Positions 34,114 to 41,756 of a DNA stretch of 41,756 bases are shown one piece after another. The notes under the pieces are model-generated. The model was not told where the DNA came from and did not search any database. It saw only the letters and a program-made list of their open reading frames with translations. Both the position numbers and the translations under genes were made by a program. How positions within the stretch are numbered: position 1 is the stretch's first letter; every line of letters begins with the position of its first letter. Source of the DNA: Armatimonadota bacterium (lineage in GTDB: Bacteria > Armatimonadota > Zipacnadia > Zipacnadales > FEN-943); the NCBI GenBank assembly GCA_026419655.1, contig JANZZA010000042.1, forward strand, positions 1 to 41,756. Direction: 5' to 3'.

Positions 34114-35898
34114 GTGCGCCCGACCATGAGATTCGTCACAGCTAAAGGTGTCGCAGCGGCTTTGGTCGTCGGCCTCAGCACTGCTGGGCCGACGGCTTGT
34201 TTGTCTCAGCGGATCCTGACTGTGCGGACCCGCCAGACCAGTCTGGGCAGCGAGATGATGGTGGGGGGGCAGGTTTGGCTGAGGCTGCGAGGCCCTGGTC
34301 ACGCAGCGCAGGTGGAGCGTACAGCCAGCGGGCTCAGGGCTGCCCTACTGGCTGGGATGTGGCCGAAGGACGTACAAGTCAAGGCTGCTGAGGGAGGCGC
34401 CTATGAACTCCGCATCAAGGAAAGGGTTTTGTTGGTGGTGACTCGCCAGGAGGCCGCGGCGCAAAAGTCTGTGCCTGCCAGCCTTGCTGAGCGCTGGGCC
34501 GAGCAACTGCGAGAGTTTGTGGCGTCGCCCTATGTGGTCTGTGCTCTATCGGCTGAGCTGCAGGTCCCTGTGGGGGAAAGCAGGACCGTGCAGATTGGAG
34601 GCACGGCCACCGGTGCCCTCAGTGCGGTGGTAGTCCCGCAGGACCTGGCCACCGTCGTGCGGCAGGATAACGCCATCAGGGTTTCTGCCTTGCGCGCTGG
34701 CGACGGGCAGCTATGGTTGTCCACACCCAGCGACAGCGCAGCGTTCTCCCTGCGCGCCCGCCATTGGGCGGCGTTAGTTCCCCCGACGCTGTCTGTGGGC
34801 TTAACGGCCCGACTCAGGCCCGAGGAATGGCGAGAAGCCGCGAAGATTGCCTTGGCCTGTGGCATTCGGGCACAGCCTCTGGCTGACGTCCGCGTTGACG
34901 TGAGTGGCCTTGCTGCCGGCGACAGTACCGTTCGCGTGATAGCCCGCGCGCCGGACTGCTTGCCCGTGGACAAGGTTGTTAGAGTCGAGAGTGCTGCCTG
35001 GGGGCAGGGTTTGACACTGCCCCGTCGGGTGTGGGTGAGCAATTATCCAGAGCGTGTCCGCGGGCCCAAGATACTTTTGCGTGACCGGCTGGGCTTCAAG
35101 GAAGCTGTGCGTTTGCTTTGGCACCATGTAAACAACGCTATGGGGCCTCTTTGGTTTGGCGTGCGGCTCTGGAACTTTGGCGATGCGGACGCCACTTTTG
35201 CATGGAGCGGAGCGGTATCAGGCCCCGGCCACGATGAAGTATATCTTGGGCATGTGGCAACTCGTGCCTACCTCGACCTTCTCAACCGTGGCGCCGCAAT
35301 CGTTGCGGTTTTACGGTCTCGGAGCTGGGTGGAGCTGGCCAGCGTTCGAGCAGGGCCGGGCCATATTGTCAGCGGCGTCAGCGCGCTGCAGCTCCTTGCC
35401 GGCGGGCCGCTGGTTGTGGAAGTCGCAGCCAGTATGGCTCCACCAGTGTTCGCCAGCCGTGGGATAGATTCGGTGCCGTCCTTTTCACGGCTCTGCCGCT
35501 TTGATTTCCCAGGAATGACGGAAGCGACTGCATCTTTTACAGTCGGCGAACCATGGAAGTTCATCAGAATCGGTCATATTCCGGCGGCTAACGACGAAGG
35601 CGGGGTATTGCGCGGAAACTACGGCGTCTTGCACTGGATTGACGTGCAGGTTTCCAATCCGACCACGATGCATGCTGCGGTGGAACTGGCAGTACACGCA
35701 CCAGCTGGAGCTGCCAGGATGGTCATGCTACTCGATGGCCAGCTTCTTGACACCCCGTTACTCGACCGAGCGACTTACTATGTGATCCATCGCTGGGGCT
35801 TGGAAGCTGGGGAGGTGCGCCGCGCGACGATCACCACAATGCCCCAGGCAGGGTCCAACTACCCCGTGGTGTTGATTCTCCGACCGGCCCGCAAATGA
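34114..35898 (+). CDS. Secreted protein of unknown function with N-terminal sensor-like and pilus/secretin N-domain-like regions
   Basis: 594 residues from GTG 34114, which has GAGG 6 nt upstream; ATG 34126 has no such site. The signal peptide ends near GPTACLSQR. Residues about 45-145 contain WLRLRGPG, VERTASGLRAALLAG, KERVLLVVTRQEAAA and LAERWAEQLREF. This pattern of an ERA-helix, LL-V-T strand and LA-x-x-WA helix occurs in periplasmic parts of cyanobacterial transport and channel proteins. Residues about 150-215 (LQVPVGESRTVQI, AVVVPQDLATVV, GDGQLWLS) resemble the pilus-formation/secretin N-domain. The remaining 380 residues appear to be beta-sandwich and I recognise no family. It lies after the terminator and convergent with the FecR gene (28-nt gap). 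Confidence 0.7.
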   Translation: MRPTMRFVTAKGVAAALVVGLSTAGPTACLSQRILTVRTRQTSLGSEMMVGGQVWLRLRGPGHAAQVERTASGLRAALLAGMWPKDVQVKAAEGGAYELRIKERVLLVVTRQEAAAQKSVPASLAERWAEQLREFVASPYVVCALSAELQVPVGESRTVQIGGTATGALSAVVVPQDLATVVRQDNAIRVSALRAGDGQLWLSTPSDSAAFSLRARHWAALVPPTLSVGLTARLRPEEWREAAKIALACGIRAQPLADVRVDVSGLAAGDSTVRVIARAPDCLPVDKVVRVESAAWGQGLTLPRRVWVSNYPERVRGPKILLRDRLGFKEAVRLLWHHVNNAMGPLWFGVRLWNFGDADATFAWSGAVSGPGHDEVYLGHVATRAYLDLLNRGAAIVAVLRSRSWVELASVRAGPGHIVSGVSALQLLAGGPLVVEVAASMAPPVFASRGIDSVPSFSRLCRFDFPGMTEATASFTVGEPWKFIRIGHIPAANDEGGVLRGNYGVLHWIDVQVSNPTTMHAAVELAVHAPAGAARMVMLLDGQLLDTPLLDRATYYVIHRWGLEAGEVRRATITTMPQAGSNYPVVLILRPARK

Positions 35899-35926
35899 AG
35901 TGAAGTTAGTCGAGACAGCCCAGCGC

Positions 35927-36838
35927 TTAGGGAGCAGGCTCGCGCGCGGGAACAACATTGGCGACGAGTACTTGCCGGCTGATAGTGGCGCTGCGCCCTC
36001 GTTCGTCGCTTGCTACAACAGTTACGGTAACTTTTTGGTTTCTTTGGGCTTGGACCCGCGCCGTGAAATTGCCGTTGGGGTTTAGGTGGACAGTTTGGCC
36101 GTTCACCGTGACTGTGGCACCCTTTTCCGCTACGCCCTTTACCAGAATGGCACCTTCATGCAGTTCAGCGGTATTACCCGACGGCTCGGTGAGCAGCACG
36201 AAGGGGACGTCAATACGGTTGAGGTCCCTCAGGACCGTATGCCGCTGCGGGTCGAGCCGCTGTATCTGCACGCCGGAGAGCGTCGCTTGGGCGTGGCTCA
36301 TCCTTTCGATCACAACAGACCGCCCACCGCTGGATACCTGGACTTTACCCTCAAGTACGCTCACGTTGGTTTCACCTGATGGTTGCACACGGATGGCGAA
36401 CAACGTACCCCGTACCCCGGCTGTACATGTTGGGGTGACAACCTCGAACTTGGAACGAGGGTTAAGCAGTTTTCGGACCCGCACCCACACTTCGCCCATA
36501 TCCAAGCGGAAGGTACTGACAGTCGCCTCTGTAGCCGTGTTGAGCTGGCTCTTGAGTATCTTGAGGGCAGTGTGAGCGCCCACCCTCACCCGCGTCCCGT
36601 CAATCCAGTTGAGGGTCACGCTGCCCTGCCCTGTCCGGATAACATCTCCTGCCCGGACGTACCGGGCCTCACTAATAGGGTAGAAGGCTCCATCGCGGGC
36701 GGACTGGACCTTGACTTCGCCCTGCACGTCGCTGACCGCGGCTATCCGCTGTAGTATCAGAAGCGACTGCAGGGTGCCGGCCGCCACCATCATGAGGACT
36801 GCAAAACCCAAAATGAGAACAGCAATCGTCTTTCCCAT
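35927..36838 (-). CDS. FecR-domain protein with C-terminal Ig-like domain
   Basis: 303 residues. One N-terminal membrane segment (IAVLILGFAVLMMVAAG), then a FecR domain (about 35-175; VRAGDVIRTGQGSVTLNWID, GTRVRVGAHTALKI, FEVVTPTCTAGVRGTLFAIR, VSVLEGKVQVSS) and a short beta-sandwich (about 215-295; ILVKGVAEKGATVTVNGQTV) of the bacterial Ig/glucodextranase type. No TonB-system or sigma gene adjoins, so it is not a classical FecR anti-sigma regulator. It is divergent from the CHASE2 cyclase gene with an 89-nt gap, a pairing I associate with a FecR-CHASE2 sensory module in several phyla. It probably displays the FecR domain on the periplasmic side. Confidence 0.88.
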   Translation of the reverse strand: MGKTIAVLILGFAVLMMVAAGTLQSLLILQRIAAVSDVQGEVKVQSARDGAFYPISEARYVRAGDVIRTGQGSVTLNWIDGTRVRVGAHTALKILKSQLNTATEATVSTFRLDMGEVWVRVRKLLNPRSKFEVVTPTCTAGVRGTLFAIRVQPSGETNVSVLEGKVQVSSGGRSVVIERMSHAQATLSGVQIQRLDPQRHTVLRDLNRIDVPFVLLTEPSGNTAELHEGAILVKGVAEKGATVTVNGQTVHLNPNGNFTARVQAQRNQKVTVTVVASDERGRSATISRQVLVANVVPAREPAP

Positions 36839-36861
36839 ACCTTGCGTCGGCTGCTACAATC
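36832..36861 (+). promoter_or_regulatory. Possible promoter of the CHASE2 cyclase gene
   Basis: TACAAT (36856-36861, 5/6 to the -10 consensus) with TTCCCA (36832-36837, 4/6 to the -35) 18 nt upstream. Transcription would begin near 36868, which is after the GTG at 36865 and therefore supports ATG 36928 as the start of translation. The -35 overlaps the first codons of the divergent fecR-like gene. Confidence 0.35.
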
Positions 36862-36927
36862 GTTGTGTCCCAACGCCATCTACTCAAGGAATACCCGCCG
36901 GAAAGTAAGTATAAACTGCGCCGCACC

Positions 36928-38832
36928 ATGCCGCTACCCCGGATTTCAACACAGCTAGCGATAGCAGCGGGGATAGGCATCCTTGTTGCCGTGGCCGGCC
37001 AGACGATGCCCGGCTTGGGCTTTCTTGTCGCTGAGGCCGAGATGAGGAGCCTCGACTGGCGGTTTTCTTTGCGCGGACCCCGGCCGCCTGGGGCGGATAT
37101 AGCTCTGGTCGCAGTGGACGACGCCAGTCTGGCCCGCGTTGGCCGGTGGCCGTGGCCCAGAGCACGGCTGGCACAGCTTGTCGAGCACATCCAAGCCGCT
37201 GGGGCTAAGGCGGTGGTTCTCGACATTTTGCTGTCAGAGCCATCAGCTCCGCAGGATGACGCACGGCTTGAGGAAACCTTGCGCCGCTACGACAACGTGT
37301 TCATGCCTGCCTTCGTCGCAGGCACGTCGGCTCAAGGCATAGGGCATCTTCCCACCATAGAGCGCTGGCGGTCAGTCGTGACAGTAGGAGAAGAGCAGAG
37401 GGCTGCCCAGCTTCTGTATTCGCCTCCTGGGCTTGCGGTTCCACTAAAGAGGTTTTCGCGGTGGTGCAGGGACGTAGGAGTGGTTAGCCTGATCGGCTCG
37501 ACCGACGGCGTCTATCGTGAGACTGCTCTGGTGTGCGTAGCGGATGGCCTCCTGGTGCCGTCCCTGCCGCTGGCTGTGGCGACGCATGTGCTTGCCGGTT
37601 CACCTAAGGCCGTGCGTGTTGTGCCGGGCCATTACGTGGAAGTGGCGGGACGCCGTATACCGCTGGACATAAATGGACTAAGCCTCATCAATTTCGCTGG
37701 ACCTCGTGGCACGTACCGCCACGTTCCCGCAGCAGACGTGCTGACTGGGGAGCAGGATGCTTTACGACAGCTTGCTGGTAAGATCGTGCTCGTGGGGGTG
37801 ACGGCTGCTGGGCTGCATGACTTGAGGCCGTCGCCCTTCGACCCTGTCTTCGTGGGCTCTGAGGCTCTTGCGACTGTAACGGCGAATGTGCTTCAGGGGG
37901 ACTTCCTGCGCCCCCTGGCTGAGTACTATCACCTGACGATTGGGGCACTCTTGTCCATCGCCGTGGGTGTTGCGGCGGTGGTTTTTCCAACTGCGTGGGG
38001 CTGGGCGGCACCCTTGCTCTTGATCGGCGTTTATTGGGCCGCGAGCGTCGTCGCTTTTTCCCAACTGGGGCTGGTTATGCCACTGGTGTTGCCCACGGCG
38101 GCCGGAGGCAGTGCCCTGGCGGCGAGCCTTGCAATGCGGCTGGGTGCTGAAGAGCGCCGGCGGGAGCGGGCTGTGGCCGTGTTCAGCAGGTTTGTTCCGC
38201 CTCGAGTGGCCCGGCGGCTGGTGGGAAGCGACATGGAAGCAGCCGAGCGCGGAGAGCGCCGTGAAACGACGGCGTTGTTCGTTGATATAGAAGGTTCGAC
38301 GGGGTATGCTCTGCGGCTGGATCCCGAAAATTTGGTAGACGCCTTGAATGCTTTCTTCACCGAGTGTCACTTAGCAGTCTGGCGCTACGACGGCACCCTC
38401 GACAAGTTCATCGGGGACGGATTGCTGGCGTTTTTCAATGCGCCCGTGCTGCAGGAAGACCACGCGCTGCGGGCTGTGAGGACGGCCTTGGACATTGCCG
38501 AGATGGTTGAGAGGAACCGGGATCTGTGGGAGTATCATGGATTATCTAACCTGCGGGTGCGGGCTGGTATCTGTACAGGTGAGGTTGTTGTGGGCTATGT
38601 GGGCTCGAAGGAGCGGATGCAATATACCGTGATTGGGCCAGCCGTCCATCTTGCTGCGCGGCTCCAGGAACTTGCCAAAGACCTGGGGGTGACGGTACTC
38701 ATAAGCGAAAGCACTTACGCGAAAGTGGCAGCAGACGTAGAAGCTCGCGGTCTCGGAGAACGTTTGGTGCGGGGATTCGACATGCCCGTGCGGGTATACG
38801 AAGTGATTCGTGCGCGGGGTGGGGCTGGGTGA
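36928..38832 (+). CDS. CHASE2-domain class III adenylate/guanylate cyclase
   Basis: 634 residues from ATG 36928 (GTG 36865 would add 21). An N-terminal membrane helix (6-24), a large periplasmic CHASE2 sensor (about 40-330; RSLDWRFSLRGPRPPGADIA, VDDASLARVGRWPWPR, VVLDILLSEPS, LVGVTAAGLHDL) and three membrane helices (about 335-405) precede the cytoplasmic cyclase domain (about 440-625). Both metal-binding Asp are present (D453 in FVDIEGST, D497 in DKFIGDG), as are the purine-selecting Lys 493 and Thr 567 (QYTVIG), which favour ATP, and the transition-state Arg 578. However, the usual IGD-x-VN reads IGPAVH: Asp to Pro (571) and the catalytic Asn to His (574). Activity or regulation may be altered. 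Confidence 0.92.
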   Translation: MPLPRISTQLAIAAGIGILVAVAGQTMPGLGFLVAEAEMRSLDWRFSLRGPRPPGADIALVAVDDASLARVGRWPWPRARLAQLVEHIQAAGAKAVVLDILLSEPSAPQDDARLEETLRRYDNVFMPAFVAGTSAQGIGHLPTIERWRSVVTVGEEQRAAQLLYSPPGLAVPLKRFSRWCRDVGVVSLIGSTDGVYRETALVCVADGLLVPSLPLAVATHVLAGSPKAVRVVPGHYVEVAGRRIPLDINGLSLINFAGPRGTYRHVPAADVLTGEQDALRQLAGKIVLVGVTAAGLHDLRPSPFDPVFVGSEALATVTANVLQGDFLRPLAEYYHLTIGALLSIAVGVAAVVFPTAWGWAAPLLLIGVYWAASVVAFSQLGLVMPLVLPTAAGGSALAASLAMRLGAEERRRERAVAVFSRFVPPRVARRLVGSDMEAAERGERRETTALFVDIEGSTGYALRLDPENLVDALNAFFTECHLAVWRYDGTLDKFIGDGLLAFFNAPVLQEDHALRAVRTALDIAEMVERNRDLWEYHGLSNLRVRAGICTGEVVVGYVGSKERMQYTVIGPAVHLAARLQELAKDLGVTVLISESTYAKVAADVEARGLGERLVRGFDMPVRVYEVIRARGGAG

Positions 38833-38853
38833 AAGTGGAGTGCCGTAGACGCC

Positions 38854-41091
38854 ATGTGGGAGCCGGGGCAGAAGATTGACAACCAGTTCGTAGTTCTCGA
38901 CCGCTTTGCGGGGGGTATGGGGATAGTTTTTGTGGTCCTGGATGAGCTTACGCATCACAAGTTTGCCGTCAAGACGCTGAAGCCAGAGTTGATAGCCAAT
39001 CCAACGGCAATTGACCGCTTTCGGCAGGAAGCCCGTACGTGGCTCAGTCTCGGCCATCATCCGAACCTCGTTTACGCGGCGGTGTACCGCGAGATTGATG
39101 GCGTGCCTCTGCTATTCATCGAGTACGTGGACGGGGTGAGCCTGGCTGATTTGCTACGGATAGAGCGGGTGCTGTTCCTTCCGCAGGCATTGGCCTTTGC
39201 CATGCAGATTTGCGAAGGGATGGAGTATTTACATTCTCTACGGACTCCGACTGGTGAAGAGGGCATCATTCACCGGGATCTGAAGCCTGCAAACGTGCTG
39301 ATCAACCGCCAGTGCGTGGCCAAGGTCACTGACTTCGGACTGGCGAAGATACACGGCGATATTTCGGCTCTTGCTGAGGGCCGTCGCGGAGTTGGTACAT
39401 ATTCCTACATGCCCCCGGAGCAGGTGCTCGACGCAGCTTCTGCCGACCGGCGGTCTGACGTGTATTCCTTCGGGGCAACGTTGTACCACATGGTAGCCGG
39501 CCGTCCGCCTGTAGACGGCGAAACAACGAGCACGGTAGTTGCCTCGATCCTTCGCGGGAGCCCTGCCCCTCCATCGAGCATTAACCCGGAAGTTCCGCCC
39601 GCTCTCGACAGCCTGATTCTCAGGTGCTTGGCCCGTCAGCGAGGGGATCGGTTTACCTCTTTCAGAGAAGTCAGGCAAGCGCTTTCGGAGATCGAGGTTG
39701 AAGGGGAAGGCCGGCGGCGGTCGGGCCAACGGTGCTCCAATTGTGGCTATCTGCCGCGGTTGCACTATGACGCATGTCCGGTTTGTGCTGGCAAGCTAGC
39801 CGTGGCGAAGGCTGGAGCCCCGCCGCCTCAAGAGAAGGCCGGAGAGGTGGCCGCTGGAGAGGCTGCAGCCCAACTCGCGGCGCGTGCCCTTGAGCACCGG
39901 GACGCAGGGCGCTTTGACCAGGCCATAGTTCTTCTTCGGCAGGCGGCGAACCTTGCGCCGGATGATGCATCAATCAGTCGAGCCCTGGACGAGACAGCAC
40001 TTCTGGCAGCGCGGCACCAAGCGCGGGGGCCCCAGAGACATTACAACTGGCCGGTGGAGGGCGGCAACCTTAACCGTTTGGGATTTACGCCGGAGGTAGT
40101 GGCGCCGCCTTTGCGAGTCGCTTGGACGACTTCGGTGGCTGACTGGATTGCGGCGGCGCCCGTGGTTGCTAACGGGCGAGTCTACGTGGGCGGCTATGTA
40201 GAGGAGGCCGGTCGCCACGGCCGGCTGTGTGCCCTCAGGCTGTCAGACGGGGCAATCCTGTGGGAGTTGCGTGCGCAAAAGGAGTTTGTGGCAGCAGCTT
40301 GCGTGGTTGGTGGACGCATGCTCTTCGTGCCTTCAGGACCTCGGCTGGCCGCTGTGGACTGTGAAACAGGCCGTCCGTTGTGGGAAGTCGAGATAGGGGC
40401 GGACATCTACGGTGGCCCGGTCACCGTACAGAACCTGGTCCTTGTTACCAGCGCTGCCGGCGAAGTATCTGCCCTCGGCGCTCAGACGGGGCAGCGAGTA
40501 TGGAGGTTTACCGCAGACGGCCCAGTCCTTGGCGGGGCAACTGCATCCGAGGACATGGTTTGGGTAGGCAGCTCCGACTACCACGTGTACGCCTTGGATT
40601 TGCACAGCGGCAAGGTTTTATGGACCTACGTCACTGGCGGCGAAGTCCAAGTCCCGTGCGCGTATGTGAGGGGAAGCTTGTTGGTGGCGTCTCTTGACCA
40701 GCGTGTCCACTGCATTCACGCGCTGGATGGCAGAAGACGCTGGGAGTTTCGCACCGACGGCGAAATCCATACTTCCCCTGCGGCTTGTGAGAACACCGTG
40801 GTTGTCGGCACGCGCGGAAAGTCAGCCTTCGGCATTGCCCTGGATTCTGGCCATGCCAAATGGCGGTTTGCGGCTCGTGACTGGATTGATTCCTCACCGG
40901 TGATTTCTGGCCGCACCGTTTATTTCGGTAGCCACGACGGCCACGTGTATGCTCTCGAGCGCGAGAGTGGGATACTGCTGTGGCGACAGGACCTGCAGTG
41001 CGAAATAACTGCGGCTCCGGCGGTCTCAGCCGGCTACGTGGTCATAGCAGGGCGGGACGGCCGCGTCTATGGCCTCAAGAGCCGCGCTTAG
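38854..41091 (+). CDS. Soluble Ser/Thr protein kinase fused to zinc ribbon, TPR-like helices and PQQ beta-propeller
   Basis: 745 residues. The Hanks-type kinase domain (about 10-280) has Lys 40 (FAVKTLKPE), IIHRDLKPANVL (His 140), DFG (160-162), GTYSYMPPEQ and SDVYSFGATLYHMVAGRPP. The Gly loop reads FAGGMG, so its first Gly is Phe 18. A zinc ribbon follows (Cys 294, 297, 308, 311), then a helical hairpin resembling a TPR (about 335-385) and a beta-propeller of about eight PQQ/WD-like blades (396-745) with repeated [AV]-L-x-x-x-[ST]-G-x-x-x-W signatures such as ALDLHSGKVLWTY. No membrane helix is seen, so the propeller is cytoplasmic, unlike BamB or quinoprotein dehydrogenases. It follows the cyclase after 21 nt, probably in one transcript. 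Confidence 0.9.
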   Translation: MWEPGQKIDNQFVVLDRFAGGMGIVFVVLDELTHHKFAVKTLKPELIANPTAIDRFRQEARTWLSLGHHPNLVYAAVYREIDGVPLLFIEYVDGVSLADLLRIERVLFLPQALAFAMQICEGMEYLHSLRTPTGEEGIIHRDLKPANVLINRQCVAKVTDFGLAKIHGDISALAEGRRGVGTYSYMPPEQVLDAASADRRSDVYSFGATLYHMVAGRPPVDGETTSTVVASILRGSPAPPSSINPEVPPALDSLILRCLARQRGDRFTSFREVRQALSEIEVEGEGRRRSGQRCSNCGYLPRLHYDACPVCAGKLAVAKAGAPPPQEKAGEVAAGEAAAQLAARALEHRDAGRFDQAIVLLRQAANLAPDDASISRALDETALLAARHQARGPQRHYNWPVEGGNLNRLGFTPEVVAPPLRVAWTTSVADWIAAAPVVANGRVYVGGYVEEAGRHGRLCALRLSDGAILWELRAQKEFVAAACVVGGRMLFVPSGPRLAAVDCETGRPLWEVEIGADIYGGPVTVQNLVLVTSAAGEVSALGAQTGQRVWRFTADGPVLGGATASEDMVWVGSSDYHVYALDLHSGKVLWTYVTGGEVQVPCAYVRGSLLVASLDQRVHCIHALDGRRRWEFRTDGEIHTSPAACENTVVVGTRGKSAFGIALDSGHAKWRFAARDWIDSSPVISGRTVYFGSHDGHVYALERESGILLWRQDLQCEITAAPAVSAGYVVIAGRDGRVYGLKSRA

Positions 41092-41120
41092 GCCCGGGCT
41101 GGGCGTATCCTTCGGTCTCG

Positions 41121-41756
41121 ATGTTTCGCCGAGACGGTTTCACGCTCGTCGAGCTTCTAGTAGTCGTAGGCATCATCGCTCTTCTCGCGGGGATGCTTTT
41201 TCCAGCTTTTGCTGCGGCTCGAGAAAGAGGCCGTAGCGCTCGGTGCTTGGCAAACCTGCGCCAGCTTGGAGCCGCTGTCGAAATGTACACGGCGGATTGG
41301 GATGAGAAGTATCCCTGGGGCAAGGACCCGGCCGACGCCTACTGCCCACAGATCTGGATGGATTTTCCGTTCTGGCAGGCACTTATCCCCAGCATGCCCT
41401 GGTTTATGGATACCCTTCATGCCTACGCGCGCAGCCGGGAGGTCTGGCACTGCCCTTCCGATGGCGGCTTTGACCTCCTGGAGGACACGGGTCTTCCTTT
41501 GCCTGCTCATCCCAGTGCCTTTGCGGCCTTTGGCACAAGCTATTTCTACCGCACCGAGATTACGTTTCGCCAACTGGTGGCAGGGAATATGCCGGACCCG
41601 GCTGCCGTTAACTTAATCTTCGACGCCCATGGCTCCTGGCACGGTCGCTCTGACCGTTACGAACAGAAGAGATGGAACATCCTCTTCGCGGATGGCCACG
41701 CTAAGTCGCTCAATCGCGAGCAATACGACGAGGCCTGGATGACGCCCCTCGTTGGA
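41121..41756 (+). CDS. Type IV pseudopilin-like protein with a LFADGH motif, 3' truncated by the window
   Basis: The 212 codons visible remain open at the right edge. The N-terminus RRDGFTLVELLVVVGIIALL is a class III prepilin signal: cleavage is expected after Gly with Phe as the methylated first residue and Glu at +5. The membrane helix is followed by ARERGRSARCLANLRQLGAA, typical of the DUF1559-type/Armatimonadota-Planctomycetes pseudopilins. Near the end, WNILFADGHAKSL is the characteristic DGH signature of these proteins. Such genes are often present in many copies and their function (secretion or surface fibres) is little known. The ATG at 41121 has no clear ribosome site but starts directly at the prepilin signal. 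It may be co-transcribed with the kinase (29-nt gap). Confidence 0.88.
   Translation, partial: MFRRDGFTLVELLVVVGIIALLAGMLFPAFAAARERGRSARCLANLRQLGAAVEMYTADWDEKYPWGKDPADAYCPQIWMDFPFWQALIPSMPWFMDTLHAYARSREVWHCPSDGGFDLLEDTGLPLPAHPSAFAAFGTSYFYRTEITFRQLVAGNMPDPAAVNLIFDAHGSWHGRSDRYEQKRWNILFADGHAKSLNREQYDEAWMTPLVG

Overview
The window comes from a GC-rich, lipopolysaccharide-making (didermic) bacterium outside the Proteobacteria. The outer-membrane machinery (TamB, BamA, Skp, LpxD, Kdo and heptose genes) shows two membranes. A pseudopilin with an [IL]-F-A-D-G-H-type C-terminal motif, a giant secreted glycosidase, a URO-D-like protein, an Aquifex-type aconitase, a soluble kinase fused to a PQQ propeller and a FecR/CHASE2-cyclase pair together suggest Armatimonadota or a neighbouring phylum. 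This is an inference from gene content, not a phylogenetic result.

Region 1 (1-13504, all +) looks like one long, tightly packed operon already running at the left edge. Most neighbours overlap by 4 nt (ATGA/GTGA) or 1 nt. In order it holds the tail of a UbiB/AarF-like gene, maf, mreB-mreC-mreD (cell shape), a stand-alone heptose-1-phosphate adenylyltransferase, kdsB-kdsA-kdsD (CMP-Kdo synthesis), a metallophosphoesterase sitting where a Kdo8P phosphatase would be expected, coaX, dus, a two-gene cassette (unknown protein plus a homologue of cyanobacterial acyl-ACP reductase), lysS and a UbiA-type phosphoribosyl-polyprenol synthase. Cell-wall elongation and LPS inner-core synthesis are thus genetically coupled.

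Region 2 (13607-21686, all -) is metabolic. A small secreted protein lies upstream of aconitase, a URO-D-superfamily protein and a ~1466-residue secreted glycoside-hydrolase-like protein with a duplicated N-terminal module.

Region 3 (21944-33835, all +) starts from a good sigma70-like promoter. It holds lipA and then an outer-membrane biogenesis series: tamB, an ECF sigma factor without a neighbouring anti-sigma gene, bamA, skp, an Skp-tail-like coiled-coil lipoprotein and lpxD. A perfect intrinsic terminator follows at about 34 kb.

Region 4 (34114-41756) is signalling and surface. It holds a secreted protein of unknown function, a FecR-domain protein (-) divergent from a CHASE2 class III cyclase, a soluble Ser/Thr kinase with zinc ribbon, TPR-like and PQQ-propeller regions, and the start of a type IV pseudopilin-like gene cut by the right edge.

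No tRNA, rRNA, CRISPR array, insertion sequence or phage gene was seen. The most interesting candidates for undescribed biology are the acyl-ACP-reductase-like cassette (9072-11084), the possible replacement of KdsC by a calcineurin-like phosphatase (6471-7235), and the ECF sigma factor embedded between tamB and bamA.
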